64,000 bases of DNA from Escarpia spicata (lineage: Eukaryota; Annelida; Polychaeta; Sabellida; Siboglinidae): positions 1,637,163 through 1,701,162 of the forward strand of contig OZ023210.1 in assembly GCA_963995525.1 (NCBI GenBank). Direction: 5' to 3'. How positions within the stretch are numbered: position 1 is the stretch's first letter; each line of letters opens with the position of its first letter. Below are positions 24,836 to 37,204 of the stretch, in pieces. A model generated the notes under the pieces. That model did not search any database. It saw nothing but the letters and a program-made list of their open reading frames with translations, and was not told the origin of the DNA. The position numbers were made by a program, and so were the translations under genes.

Positions 24836-25339
24836 ACTTGTGGAAATATACCATGACATACCATAATTATATTTCATGGTGCTTTGGTGGAGCACGTTGC
24901 ATGGCATGACATGGTGTAACATCCAGCTAATTAGGTGTCTCAGAATGAATTTATTTTATGTTGGGGACATTAGAACTGAACGGATGGTAAACGGTGGCGC
25001 GTAGATAGCTGTCTGGTCTTGTGCAATTTGTTTATTGAGTATAGCTGTTTTTGATTAAGCTAGGTAGGAATTTTAGGAGTGATATTTTAAGCGGGTATGG
25101 TCCGAGATTCAGTGATTGAATAAGTAGGGTCACATGTTGTATGTTTAGGGAGTGAGTATACCAGGAAAAGCTCGGACAAACACACTCTCGGACTGTGCCG
25201 GGATAGACGCTATATCGTGAAATGTGTGTATGGCGTGGGTCTCCCATGTTGGAGCACTGGGTGAGAGTGTGCATAGTTAAGACGTTGGCCATGCGTCGCT
25301 TAGAGGAGGCCACGCACAGCAGACAAGGATAACCGTTCT
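24836..25339. other. No gene recognised
   Basis: Unique sequence with several ACCATG/CATGGT motifs. No coding similarity. Confidence 0.5.
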
Positions 25340-25441
25340 AGATGTGGCGAACGTAAACCGGACCAGTCATACATAACCGAGACGAGGCGAACGTATCCGG
25401 GACGAGGCTTACGTGACCAAAACGAGGCGTACGTAACAGAG
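25340..25441. repeat. ~20-bp minisatellite, ~5 copies
   Basis: Diverged units of the type GACGAGGCGAACGTATCCGG. Confidence 0.8.
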
Positions 25442-25829
25442 CGATTCAGCAGGGATAGACTTTGATATCATAAGACTGTAATGAATCTGGACTGTACTCT
25501 CCATAGAGATATCTTACATATGTAATTATGGGTCATTCAATATCTATAGAGATGTAAATCCTGGATCATTATTTTCTATTTTGTCGTTGTTTTGAAGGGT
25601 AGAGCTGCCTTCGTTTGCGTGAGTTCTATCATTGCGTGTTACAGTCATCCCTTAGTCTTGAGCCAGCTATTCACGGGAGACCTGCCCGACCGTGACACAT
25701 GGTATGTCATGATAAAAGTTCGTGGTAAACTATGTTAAACCCTTGTACACCCTGTTATATCATGATATGCCATTGTGGTTTGAAACGGTAAGGCATGGCA
25801 TACCGTTTTCTACCATGGTTTACCACCAG

Positions 25830-26030
25830 TAGTAGTATGCATGCTTCTGACTTGTTACACAATGGTTTCCGCTGTGATTCTCAAAACTGGAGTGGCTTAA
25901 AAGTTCTACTCTGGCGTGACAGTCTCTGCCGCATTTGTGGCAGATATAGGCAGTTGGCTGAGAGAAGAATGCAGGATTTATAGATCTCTGCTTTTGGCGG
26001 TCCGTCTTCTCAGCCAGTTGTGTTGTTCTT
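25830..26030 (-). pseudogene. Possible LINE-protein C-terminal zinc-finger fragment
   Basis: The minus strand reads a basic stretch followed by AYICHKCGRDCHARVELLSHS. This has the CxxCG(R)DCxxRxxLxxHS form that I know from C-terminal ends of some LINE polyproteins. The second histidine region is degenerate and no RT is attached. A host zinc-finger fragment cannot be excluded. Confidence 0.4.
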
Positions 26031-26119
26031 GTGTCTTCTCCTCTTCTCAAGCCAAGCGAACGACTTCCAATGACTGCGATCACCACCGGCTCTCCCAACT
26101 GAAAGTGCTATTGCCGGTT

Positions 26120-26345
26120 CCAAGCTGTCCTATAGAGGGCAGCCATGTGCAGTCACTCTCTCCAATCTGTCCTCTAGAGGGCAGCCCTGTGAGGTCATTC
26201 TCTCAAATCTGTCTTATAGAGGGCAGCCATGTGCAGTCACTCTCTCAAATCTATCCTATAGAGGGCAGCCATGTGCAGTTATAATTTCCAATCTGTCCTC
26301 TAGAGGGCAGCCCTGTGCAGTCATTCTCTCAAATCTGTCCTATAG
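26120..26345. repeat. 42-bp minisatellite, ~5 copies
   Basis: The unit contains CTGTCCTATAGAGGGCAGCC, then CATGTGCAGTCACTCTCTC. Unrelated to the 42-bp array at 11.6 kb. Confidence 0.95.
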
Positions 26346-26489
26346 AAAAGTAGCCATGACCATCCTTCGGGTGGCGCTACCGTCGACATATATGTATGTT
26401 GGTCAATTTCGCTGCACGCTAAAAAGCCTGTGTTTGCGTAAGTTATTCTAAGCAACGAATATATAATGCATGAATGGCAATAAAATGAA

Positions 26490-27720
26490 ACATCTCCCAG
26501 TGGTACCCACGGCGTGATACTCGTGCTACTCGATAGGTCTGTCGCTTTCGACACCGTCGACCACGACATACTGATCACGCGCCTCGGCGTGTCTGATTCA
26601 GCGATAGAATGGGTCCGCTTATGCCTGTCTGATCGAACACAGTCAGAGCAATAATACCAGGCGGCGATTCCGACCACTCAAATATCGTCTTTGGTGTCCC
26701 CCCCCCCCTCCCCCTATCCACCCCAAGGCTCGGCACTGGGGGCCATTGCTTTTCACCATCTACACGTCATCAGACAACACAACTTGAACTATCACATGTA
26801 CGCAGACGACACACAGATGTACATCAAATTAGACATCACTGATGAAAACGACAGACTGTCACCGTTGTTTACAATCGTTTGTGTTCGCCGTAGGAACAGG
26901 TAAATCGCTAAATGTTCTAAGCGTATATGGGACGTTTCATGTGTCTGGTAGAAACATATTCAATTTGTGGTCACCACGCTTCATTCTCATAAACTACTCT
27001 TTACACAGCGCATTGCGCCTAGCGTGTATAGGAGGTAGGTTTACAATATGCAGGACTTCCTCGTATGTATAACCAGGGTATATCGTTTTGAGACATCGTT
27101 TTTGAACTATCTCGATGATATCCGGTAGGTAATCTTGGTGTGCAGCTTGATGCTGAGATGAAGACATATGCGACTGCTCTGTGCAGATCTGCAATTTTTC
27201 ACCTACGCAACATCATAATAATCAGATGTTATCTATCAACGGAAGCGACAGAGCAAGTCATACATGCGTCTGTCACCAGCAGGCAACGCATGCTCCACCG
27301 ACTGCCTCAGAAACAAATACAGCGACTGCAGACGGTGCAGAACTGAGCGGTCCGTCTTGTCGATGGCGCCAAGAAATTCTGCCTATTACACCGCTACTGA
27401 TCAAACTGCACTGGCTGCTGATAACAGTGTGAGTAGAGCTTAAGATCCTTCTACTCACGCATCGAGCACTTACTGGATATGCAATCTAGTATCGCACCCA
27501 CAGTGCAACAGTCATTGTGCACAACGACGCCAGTCAGTTAGATCGCTGCGCTCGGTTGAACATAATCCAATGTGTGTAGCCCGTGAAGGCGTCCTGGAGT
27601 GACCGATCATTTAGCGTGGCACCCTCAACTCTGTGGAACTTGCTGCTGTGGCATCTGACCGAAACTTAAGATTTACCTGTTTTTCCAGATCAGTTTGTAT
27701 GGCGGAGCAGTGATTGTTGG
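26490..27720 (+). mobile_element. CR1/L2-like LINE 3' fragment, broken
   Basis: Reverse-transcriptase blocks appear in order with frameshifts. VAFDTVDHDILITRL carries the first catalytic Asp at about 26545, then a degenerate PQGSALGAIAF block and the catalytic YADDTQMY at about 26800. After an interruption the copy continues with LGVQLDAEMKT, FHLRNI and YLSTEATEQVIHA (about 27140-27260), a thumb region with QKQIQRLQTVQN and the LIKLHWLLITV block to about 27430. Decayed C-terminal sequence runs to about 27710. It is 5'-truncated and clearly inactive. A G/C run splits the region before PQGS. Confidence 0.85.
26925..27135 (-). mobile_element. Antisense LINE fragment nested in the LINE
   Basis: On the minus strand this reads IVQKRCLKTIYPGYTYEEV, then LPPIHARRNALCKE and a tail. 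This is the C-terminal region that follows the RT of Jockey-like LINEs (QKR..RIIYP..SYEEAL..L..RR..LC). It lies exactly where the plus-strand LINE is interrupted, between its YADD block and its LGV block. Confidence 0.7.
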
Positions 27721-27885
27721 ATCGGCGCAGTATAAATTTCACAATTTGATTTGAATATATGATTCGGACATGCAACTATAATTATGAATAACGTTGCCAC
27801 GTGTATGCCAGTTGCCACGTGTATGCCAGAAAGACTTCATGACGCGTTGTGAATCTCCAATACATTTGAATAGTCTTAGTGTGCA

Positions 27886-28828
<943 letters not shown>

Positions 28829-28999
28829 TGTATTTACTCGTAGAAAGTGCATTTATCTGAAAGAGTATCTCATGGGCGGAATGTGAAATTAATATTAGTT
28901 TTGTTTCTAAATGAATTTTCACACGGTCATGACGTCATCACCTCAGAACAACCGCAACGACAGTAACGATCTCTACCGTGTAGCTCGTCACAAGGTGGC

Positions 29000-31020
29000 A
29001 AAATCAGGAAAATCGCGCCATATTAAAAGATATGAGAAAATATGCAAATTTGCGGGTTGAAACGAACACATGTTACTATTTACGTCGGGAGAAACGTTGA
29101 AGCTATCAAGACACAACGGGGTTCGTAAGGTACCAGAGATGTTGTTCGCTAAAATATAAGAAGACAAACGTAAATACACCAAGATTGTCATATGTTTGTT
29201 ATTGCAGCAGGGTCATCAAATGGCATCCGAATGCGAGAATTACCAAATTTGTTATGCATACTGGGAAAAAAATATATGAGTCTACCAACTCGAAATGGGC
29301 TTACAGAGGGTCTTGGAAAGGGGTGAAATGAGACAGATGCATAAAAAAACATTAACATACCAAGTCTGTTACAGTATTTCAACATGAAACCACGGGCACT
29401 TAGTATACGCCATAGCAGTAACGAGTGAATTTCACAATAGTGGAAGCTACGTCTGGAAAAAAATATTATAAAGCTACAAAGTCACAATTGGATTGGTGCG
29501 GTTCCAGAAATGTAGCTCGATAAAGAACAAGAAAAACAAAACGAAATTGTATCCAAATTGTCACATGTTTGTCATGTTACAAGAGTCACCAAACTGCGTA
29601 CGTACGCGAGAATCTTGACGCATTCTGGGAACAATATATCTGTGTACACAATCAAAATTGGATGATGGAGTTTCTAGGAAAGGAGGGAAATGACACATAT
29701 ACAGAAAAAACAATTAAACACCAAGATTGTTACATTATTTCAACGTGACAGCAAGTTTACTTAGTCTATGCCATAGCGGTAAAACGAGAATTTCGCCATA
29801 TTTGAAACTATATCGGGAGAAAAGTAATTACATTGCCAAGTCACTGTTGGTTTGATTAGTTATCAGTGTTGAAACTCGATAAAATTTAAGAAGAAAACAC
29901 GAAAAGATACCAAGATTGTTACATGTTTGTTATGATAGAAAAGTCAACAAATTGCATACGTACACAAAAATTACACAATTTGTTTACGCACACTGGGTTA
30001 AAATGTATGAGTCTACCAACATAAAATAGAATTGTAGAAGTTCTGTGAAAGCAGGAAAAGAGACAGAAGCGATAAAACATTGACATACCAAGTTTGTTAC
30101 ATTATTTGTACATCATACCAAGGACTCTTGGTTGATGTCACAGCGGTACAGCATTTCGCAATATTTGAAGCTTTATGAAGCTGCCAAGTCATAATTAGGT
30201 TAATAAGGTATCAGAGATGTAGCTCGATAAAACACAGAAAGAAAAAAAAACGAAAATATACCAAGATTGTGACATGCTCGTCATGATAGAAATTCCATAA
30301 GAACGCGAACATTGCACAATTATTGACGCATAGTGGAACAAAATACTAATAAAAGAGTCTACCAGCTTTACATTGCCTTGTGGAGGTTCAAGAGAAGGAG
30401 AGAAATGACAAAGAAGCTGGAAATATATTAACATAACAAGTGTTCTACATTATCTTAACATGACAGCAAGGGCACTATGTAATAGTGTGTTTGCGCCACA
30501 GGAGTAACGCGTGAATTTCGCAATATTTGAAGCTACGTCAGGAGAAAAGTTATGAAGCTTCAAAGTTACAATTGGGTTATTAAGGTACCATGGATGGAGC
30601 TGAATAACGAAGAAAAAAAACGAAAATAGGCCTAGATTGACTCATGTTTATCATGGTAGAAAGGTCACCAAATTGCATATCAATGCGGAAATTACTCAAT
30701 GTCTTGACGCATTCCGGGGAACAGTTTACGAGTCTTTCAAATCAAAATTGCTTTATAGAGATACTAGGGAAGGAGGGAAGTGAGACAGATGCAGGAGAAA
30801 CATTGACATACCTAGTTTGTTACATTAGATCAACATGATAGCAAGAGCCCTAAGTCTACGGCATTGTGGTAACGCTCGAATTTCGCAGTATTTGAAGCTA
30901 CGTTGCGAGAAAGGTTATGAAGCTACCAAGTTACAATTGTGTTAATTAAGTACAAGAAATGTAGCTCAATAAGTTATATAAGTAGAACATACATCAAGAT
31001 TGTCAGTAGATACATAACAC
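29000..31020. repeat. ~360-bp satellite, five to six diverged copies
   Basis: Marker block ACCAAGATTGTCACATGTTTGT, with variants, recurs at about 29177, 29552, 29909, 30259, 30629 and 30991 (spacing 350-375 bp). Other shared blocks are GGAGAAA...GAAGCTA, GTAGCTCGATAAA, a GACGCAT..GGGAA block and GGAGGGAAATGACA. The copies are strongly diverged, AT-rich and non-coding. Confidence 0.85.
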
Positions 31021-31889
31021 ACACGGTTCGGAAAGGCTCAGTAATCTGTTCACAAAGAGAACCACAATTGCGTTCAAACGAAAAGAACCGTGTAATTAAA
31101 TTCCAGTGTTTCGTTATATTTTTAGCTGCTGAATCCAATTTCGTACCTTTGTAGTGGATGTGTTTGGGGCATATGTTTAACATAGTCTGTTGTTCGATTT
31201 AGATGAACACATTTCATAAATTTATAAATACTATGTTTTTATCGTAATTATGTTTAATATGGGGTTATTTGACGAACAACGGAATGCCAGGAACTGTTAG
31301 AAAATAGCCCATCAAATTCTTCCGCCAAAACGTACACGCCTGTATACGAAAATCTGCCAACATGAGAAAATAATAAAATCGCAAATAAAGCGATGAATAC
31401 CAAAGTGTAATTGTTAGAGTTGGACCCCGAATCGAATTCTTCTAATGCTCTAGTCGTTATTATATTGCCTTTGTGCAACAACAATCAACACGAACATATT
31501 TCAAAGCAACTATGATATATTTCCATATTTCTCACAATTCAGCAATGATGCAAAAACCTTACAATGGATTAGTTATTCAACATAGTATTCGTCAACAATA
31601 TTCAAAGCATGCAAATATGATACACGACAAAGCCTGAATAAATAGTGCATACGATAAATTAGTAACACATTGTAACGGCTTACCAATATAACTTGTCAAA
31701 GCCCACTTAGTTACTTTTACAAGTTGAACCTTCACAAAAGTATAAGCTGTTCGAGACTACGTAGCCATTTTGTTTATAAATAAATAATATAATAGTCTAA
31801 ATTATCCGTTGAGAATACTGTACGAGACATAAACAATACATAATTTCTAAATGTGAAGCCATTCTAATAAAACACAGCTCTGTACTCAC
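31021..31889. other. No gene recognised
   Basis: AT-rich unique sequence without recognisable coding or repeats. Confidence 0.5.
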
Positions 31890-34600
31890 CCTTTTGTGTT
31901 AAAATCGCCTCCGTCGATCTGTTGCTGCCATTTGTGACTCGTGTAAGTCGAGACCTGTCCAATCTTTGATGTTGTCTTGCCAATTATTTCTCTACCTGCC
32001 TCTTCTCCTCTCCCCTCTCACAGAACGTTGGACGATGGTTTTTGCCAGGCCAGTAGATCGTGTGACATGTCCATATGATCTCAGTTTGCGATTTCTGACT
32101 GTAGACAGGATGTCTTCGTGTTGTCCGATGTTTCGAGTGATTATATTTCTCACTTTCTCATTTGTGACATGGTCTGTGTAAGATTGTTCGGTAACATCTC
32201 ATTACCACAGCTTGTATTCTTCTGTTTAGGTCTGCTGTTAGGTCCACGTCTGTTTAGGTCTGCTGTTAGGGTCCACGTCTGTTTAGGTCTGCTGTTAGGG
32301 TCCATGTCTGTTTAGGTCTGCTGTTAGGTCCACATCTGTTTAGGTCTGCTGTTAGGGTCCACGTCTGTTTAGGTCTGCTGTTAGGGTCCACGTCTGTTTA
32401 GGTCTGCTGTTAGGGTCCACGTCTGTTTAGGTCTGCTGTTAGGGTCCACGTCTGTTTAGGTCTGCTGTTAGGGTCCACGTCTGTTTAGGTCTGCTGTTAG
32501 GTCCACGTCTGTTTAGGTCTGCTGTTAGGGTCCACGTCTGTTTAGGTCTGCTGTTAGGTCCACGTCTGTTTAGGTCTGCTGTTAGGGTCCACGTCTGTTT
32601 AGGTCTGCTGTTAGGGTCCATGTCTGTTTAGGTCTGCTGTTAGGTCCACGTCTGTTTAGGTCTGCTGTTAGGGTCCACGTCTGTTTAGGTCTGCTGTTAG
32701 GGTCCACGTCTGTTTAGGTCTGCTGTTAGGGTCCACGTCTGTTTAGGTCTACTGTTAGGTCCACGTCTGTTTAGGTCTGCTGTGAGGGTCCACGTCTGTT
32801 TAGGTCTGCTGTTAGGGTCCACGTCTGTTTAGGTCTGCTGTTAGGGTCCACGTCTGTTTAGGTCTGCTGTTAGGGTCCACGTCTGTTTAGGTCTGCTGTT
32901 AGGGTCCACGTCTGTTTAGTTCTGCTGTTAGGTCCACGTCTGTTTAGGTCTGTTGTTAGGGTCCACGTCTGTTTAGGTCTGCTGTTAGGGTCCACGTCTG
33001 TTTAGGTCTGCTGTTAGGGTCCACGTCTGTTTAGGTCTGCTGTTAGGGTCCACGTCTGTTTAGGTCTGCTGTTAGGGTCCACGTCTGTTTAGGTCTGCTG
33101 TTAGGGTCCACGTCTGTTTAGGTCTGCTGTTAGGGTCCACGTCTGTTTAGTTCTGCTGTTAGGGTCCACATCTGTTTAGTTCTGCTGTTAGGGTCCACGT
33201 CTGTTTAGTTCTGCTGTTAGGGTCCACGTCTGTTTAGTTCTGCTGTTAGGGTCCACGTCTGTTTAGTTCTGCTGTTAGGGTCCACGTCTGTTTAGTTCTG
33301 CTGTTAGGGTCCACGTCTGTTTAGGTCTGCTGTTAGGGTCCACGTCTGTTTAGGTCTGCTGTTAGGGTCCACGTCTCAGAAGCGTACACAACGACTGATA
33401 TGACAAGTGCACGCATTAGTCTTATTTAATTTTTCAGGATGATGTTGGTGTTTTTCCACATTGGATTTAGTCTTGCAAGTGCGGCAGAGGTTTGTTCAAT
33501 TCTTCAAAGAGCTTTGGTTTTCCCTCTTCCGATAGCGTTGCACCGAGATATTTGAAGTTTGTAACAGTTTCTAGTTCTGTCCCATTGACCTGTATCTGTC
33601 CTTGTAGGCCATTTGAGTTGTTAGTCATGAGCTTTGTTTTCTCTCCATTTATTTCCATCCCATAGTCTGCAAAGGTTTTGTCCAGACGTTTGTTCTGACT
33701 ATGTCTATATGAACTTCAAGTGCATCTGCCATGACGCGTTCGAGGAAGATGTTGAAGAGTGTTGGAGAGAGAGGGGCCAGCCTTGCCGGACTCCGAGTGT
33801 GGTGTGGAACCATTCCCCTGTGTTGCTGTTAAGAAGAATTGCTTCCTGGCAGCCCAGAGAGCTGCATGCCATACTATATCGAAGGCCTTCTTGAAATCGA
33901 TGAAAGCGGTAAATGTCTTATTGCTGTTGTCGATATTTTTTCGCATAAAATTCGAAGATTGAAAATCTTTTCAGTTGTACTTCTTCCTGCCCGGAAGTCA
34001 GCTTGTTCCTCTGCGATGATCTTTTCTGCTAGTGACTTTTGTCTGTTTATAATACCTTTCAGTATTAGTTTACGGCTGATAAGGCTGATGGTACGGTGGT
34101 TTTAGCACAGTTGTAGGTTACCCTATCTGGGTAGTGTGAATATAAATGTGTCCATGTTGTGGGCCACTCTCCTGACTTCCAAACTTCGTTGCGTATCATA
34201 GTGAGCCCATCTATCATGGCATCTCCTCCAACTTGTGTCAAATCTGATGGAATGTTGTCTACTCCCGCTGCTTGTCCTCTTTTTAGAGATTTGATCGCTG
34301 CTTCTATTTCGTCTCGTTATATTGGAAAGTCATCACCTTCGTCGTTTATCTAAGGGCAATTTAGAATGTTTGTATTTCCCTTTCGCTGGTGGTTGTAAAG
34401 TTTGGAGCAATATCCTATACATCCATTAATGATGTTCTTTTCGTCCGTGCGCAGTAACCCAGCTTTGTCCTGTATGCTGGTGGCTTTTTTTTCTGTGTGA
34501 GGTTTTTAACAATTTGGAATGCCTTTTGTTGTTGTCCTTGTTGTTGCTATCTTCTATTTCGCTACAATTCTCAGAATTTTTAAATGCCAACAAAATGTTA
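31890..34600 (-). mobile_element. LINE remnant carrying an internal 29-bp array
   Basis: Read right to left. A pre-RT segment (34600-34370) comes first. Then DEIEAAIKSLKRGQAAGVDN and DAMIDGLTMI (about 34300-34190) and WKSGEWPTTW follow. Next are an EEQADFRAGRSTTEKIFNL block near 34010 and FIDFKKAFDIVWHAALW (catalytic Asp) at about 33900. EKTKLMTNN and TNFKYLGATLSEEGK lie at about 33640-33530, then ALVISVVVYASETWTLTADL at 33412-33355. The ORF is then occupied by the 29-bp array, and resumes with NRRIQA and DHVTNEKVRNIITRNIG, then KLRSYGHVTRS, to about 31890. Stops and frameshifts occur throughout, and the YADD region seems deleted. The type is Jockey/I-like by these blocks; exact clade is not assigned. 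Confidence 0.85.
32222..33375. repeat. 28/29-bp minisatellite, ~40 copies
   Basis: The unit is GGTCTGCTGTTAGGGTCCAC followed by GTCTGTTTA; 28-bp variants have TTAGGTCC in place of TTAGGGTCC. A sub-block near 33149-33300 carries TTTAGTTCTG in place of TTTAGGTCTG. On the minus strand each unit encodes TWTLTADLNR, the LINE sequence at both array borders. Confidence 0.97.
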
Positions 34601-34804
34601 AATCTAAATACAATCCAATATATTCGTGAAACCACGACACTGCACGTGCCGTACGTCACACCGTGTCATATCATGGACGCATTTCTAAATGTCGAAATAT
34701 ATGTCTACATACAATAGAGTATCTATGAACAACCGCTCAAACGTAAGTCAGAGACAGGCAGTTCGCAATTTTAAATCCGTGTTTAACGAAGCCATGCTGA
34801 CAGC

Positions 34805-35830
34805 CTAGCAATGGTGACATGTTGCCAACCTGGAACGCATCTGCCTGTAGAACTGTCTGATGTCGTCACGGAACATACCACTTACAGCGCTGTAGATGTA
34901 CGGATTGACGACGGAGTTAAGAACAAACAGTCGTTTTATATCTGCTGGGACTTGCAAACCAACATCTCCCAACCATTGTGGAATCCAGCTTGCTAAAAAT
35001 ACTACTGTAATTATAAATAATAGTGACACACCTTTGTATGCATTAGTCTGTTTCACAGTTGTCTTTTTGCCACCAAACACTTGGATGTTTTTACTGGTAT
35101 TGATATTACATGTTGCTGCACCCTTTGTGAGATCAACAGTGCCAGTAGGAACAGATGAAGGCCCAGGGACAGGTGTCATACTTGCGACATCAACATTCCT
35201 ATGAGCAGCTCTTGCGTTCGTCACCATTGTTACTGCCATCAGCGAATAGCATAATATTATGGCCAATATGTTTGCCAGTATGAATACTGCGGAAAACACC
35301 TTAAATAAGAGCCTGTTTTTGCTAACTCGTGCCACTGCTAAGACTGTAGCACACACAGCGGCCGTAACAGCGATGACGACCAGCGCCCGCTTCGCCCTTC
35401 GTGTGCTCAGACTGAACGTGTAAGGACGCCGCACCGCCAGCAGGCGTTCTATCGACACGAACGACAGAAGCAATGTGGAGAACACAATCGACGTTTGCAT
35501 GCTGAATGCAGTCATCTCTAGGCTGACGTAGGTCAACTTGACGGTTGTCAGGAAGACTCCAAACATACAAACAGCCAAATCAGCGACAGCCAACGCAAAC
35601 ATGTACACTCTGGTGGATGACGTCATTTTGCAGGCGTATACGGCGATGACGAGCAGGTTGCCTGGTACACCAAACACACACATAAGGAAGATGCCGAAAC
35701 TATGTATTTGAATGGCCTTTGTGGATAAACTATTCACCTCCTCGGTGCCGTTTAAATCGTTGAAACTTTGTTGCTGGAAACTCTCATTCCAGACCGGACA
35801 CTGCAAATTTGGCGTGATGAACAAATCCAT
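34805..35830 (-). CDS. Rhodopsin-like (class A) G-protein-coupled receptor, intronless
   Basis: 341 residues. The extracellular N-terminus has N-glycosylation sequons at N15 (NES) and N27 (NGT). TM1 (~43-66) has GVPGN with N58; TM2 (~76-98) has LAVADLAV with D84. TM3 (~106-129) ends SIERLLAVRRP, with ER in place of DRY. TM4 (~147-167) has no Trp. TM5 is ~176-203 and the third intracellular loop ~204-266 is basic. TM6 has FLASWIP (W282, P284) and TM7 ends NPYIY (309-313), followed by a helix-8-like FRDDIRQFY. The position 25 residues before the TM3 Arg, normally the disulfide Cys, is Leu104, and the short second extracellular loop has no Cys. The start is supported by the aligned start of the broken paralogue (MDALITQH). 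It should act at the plasma membrane; the ligand is unknown. Peptide or chemosensory receptors are possible relatives. Confidence 0.88.
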   Translation of the reverse strand: MDLFITPNLQCPVWNESFQQQSFNDLNGTEEVNSLSTKAIQIHSFGIFLMCVFGVPGNLLVIAVYACKMTSSTRVYMFALAVADLAVCMFGVFLTTVKLTYVSLEMTAFSMQTSIVFSTLLLSFVSIERLLAVRRPYTFSLSTRRAKRALVVIAVTAAVCATVLAVARVSKNRLLFKVFSAVFILANILAIILCYSLMAVTMVTNARAAHRNVDVASMTPVPGPSSVPTGTVDLTKGAATCNINTSKNIQVFGGKKTTVKQTNAYKGVSLLFIITVVFLASWIPQWLGDVGLQVPADIKRLFVLNSVVNPYIYSAVSGMFRDDIRQFYRQMRSRLATCHHC

Positions 35831-37204
35831 GGTGGCCGATTATTGCAGCGAACGTTGACCAACATAACATACGCAACTAAGTGTTGTTTACGGAGCCAGG
35901 TAGTTGTTCTTCGCGATGTCTGTGGTCAGCGTTTGAACCGAGCTGTTGGTGGCATCTGAACTTTGTCTACCCTTTGTGTAGTTTAAATTCTTCTAACTGA
36001 TTTGTATTGACGTGTATTAAGTGTATCTAACAATAAAATCGTTCAACCCTTGAACTCTAGAGTTCGCACAGTCTTGTCGACATCTCGCACGCTTGGTATG
36101 TACTGTGCTGTCGCCCACGAATGTCAGTATTGTTGTGGAACTTCGCGGTTAATGGCCTACTGCAAGCGTTCCAGTATTATAGACACAAAGAGAATCCTCA
36201 CGAAGGCGGTCAGTCGGCCAGTGTCGAGCAGGCGACGAGTGACTTACTGGCAGTGTCGGAGACGTACTATATTATACTTTGTAAAATTACCACCACACTT
36301 TGAAGAACATCTTCTCACGCTGCTAACATTTAGAATAACTGAATAAATTGCCGCAATTCACACAGGTAGGAAATCAACAGTGTGCAAACGAGCATGCAGA
36401 TGAATGTGACTCGACGCACACGGAAGCAGCTGAACTAGTTAATTATCGAAGTTGTCCAATGAAGCATTCTCAAGATAAGGCATTATTTCATCAAGAGGAA
36501 AGACTCCTTTATCACGTATCCAAACGTACGGGAAGGAAAGAAAGGACATTACTGAAGAGGTAGTTTTATTATGCAATCTATGCACTCTTACATAATTGTT
36601 ATTTATCTATGTGGTTTTACCTAACATTTGCACTTTTATTACACAATATAGTTATCATTACACAATATATATACTACTCGCTACTTGCGTAAGATAATTG
36701 TAATGCTTTTAGTTTCGTAAGCTATGTTCATTCTGCAAATCGAGCAAATATTGTTCTCTGAATTTGCACTTATCAGACAATAAGACGTGGTAATTGCATG
36801 GGATGTTTTTTCGTTCCTAGTAGAAATTTAATGATGATGATGATGTCTTTTTCTGTGCTGATATTTAAAAACGACAGAAGACATACAGCTAGGTGTTGGC
36901 CACGTTCAGCAAAAGATCAGATTTTTCGGCGCACGCGTCACGAAAATGGTTGAAGTTGTGTTCACAATATTTTAGGTATATGAACTAAACCATGTTTGCT
37001 AACTAAAAACAAAATAAATGTTACAAATTTACACATTTTTATTTTTCGGTTTGATTTGACCAGTTTGCAAAAAAAACGTTTGCCCATATGCATCTGTAAT
37101 TGTCATGATCTATAAATACAATTCGATAGCTAAGAAATTAACATAGAGCCTGGCATGGCGTATTGCATGAGTTATGTTTCCATGAGTATTCACATAATTA
37201 TGTT
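35831..37204. other. No gene recognised
   Basis: Spacer between the GPCR gene and its pseudogene, and presumably the GPCR's upstream region. AATAAA occurs near 36030 in a context that could be an LTR, but no partner was found. No coding similarity. Confidence 0.45.

Noticed and set aside
24836..25830. Possible element with ACCATGACATACCA / inverse ends
   Set aside because: The motif occurs near both ends, but the match does not extend and the region is full of short ACCATG palindromes.
35881..36130. Possible solo LTR (AATAAA, then a short GC-richer segment)
   Set aside because: No matching second LTR, no clear TG..CA ends, primer-binding site or target duplication.
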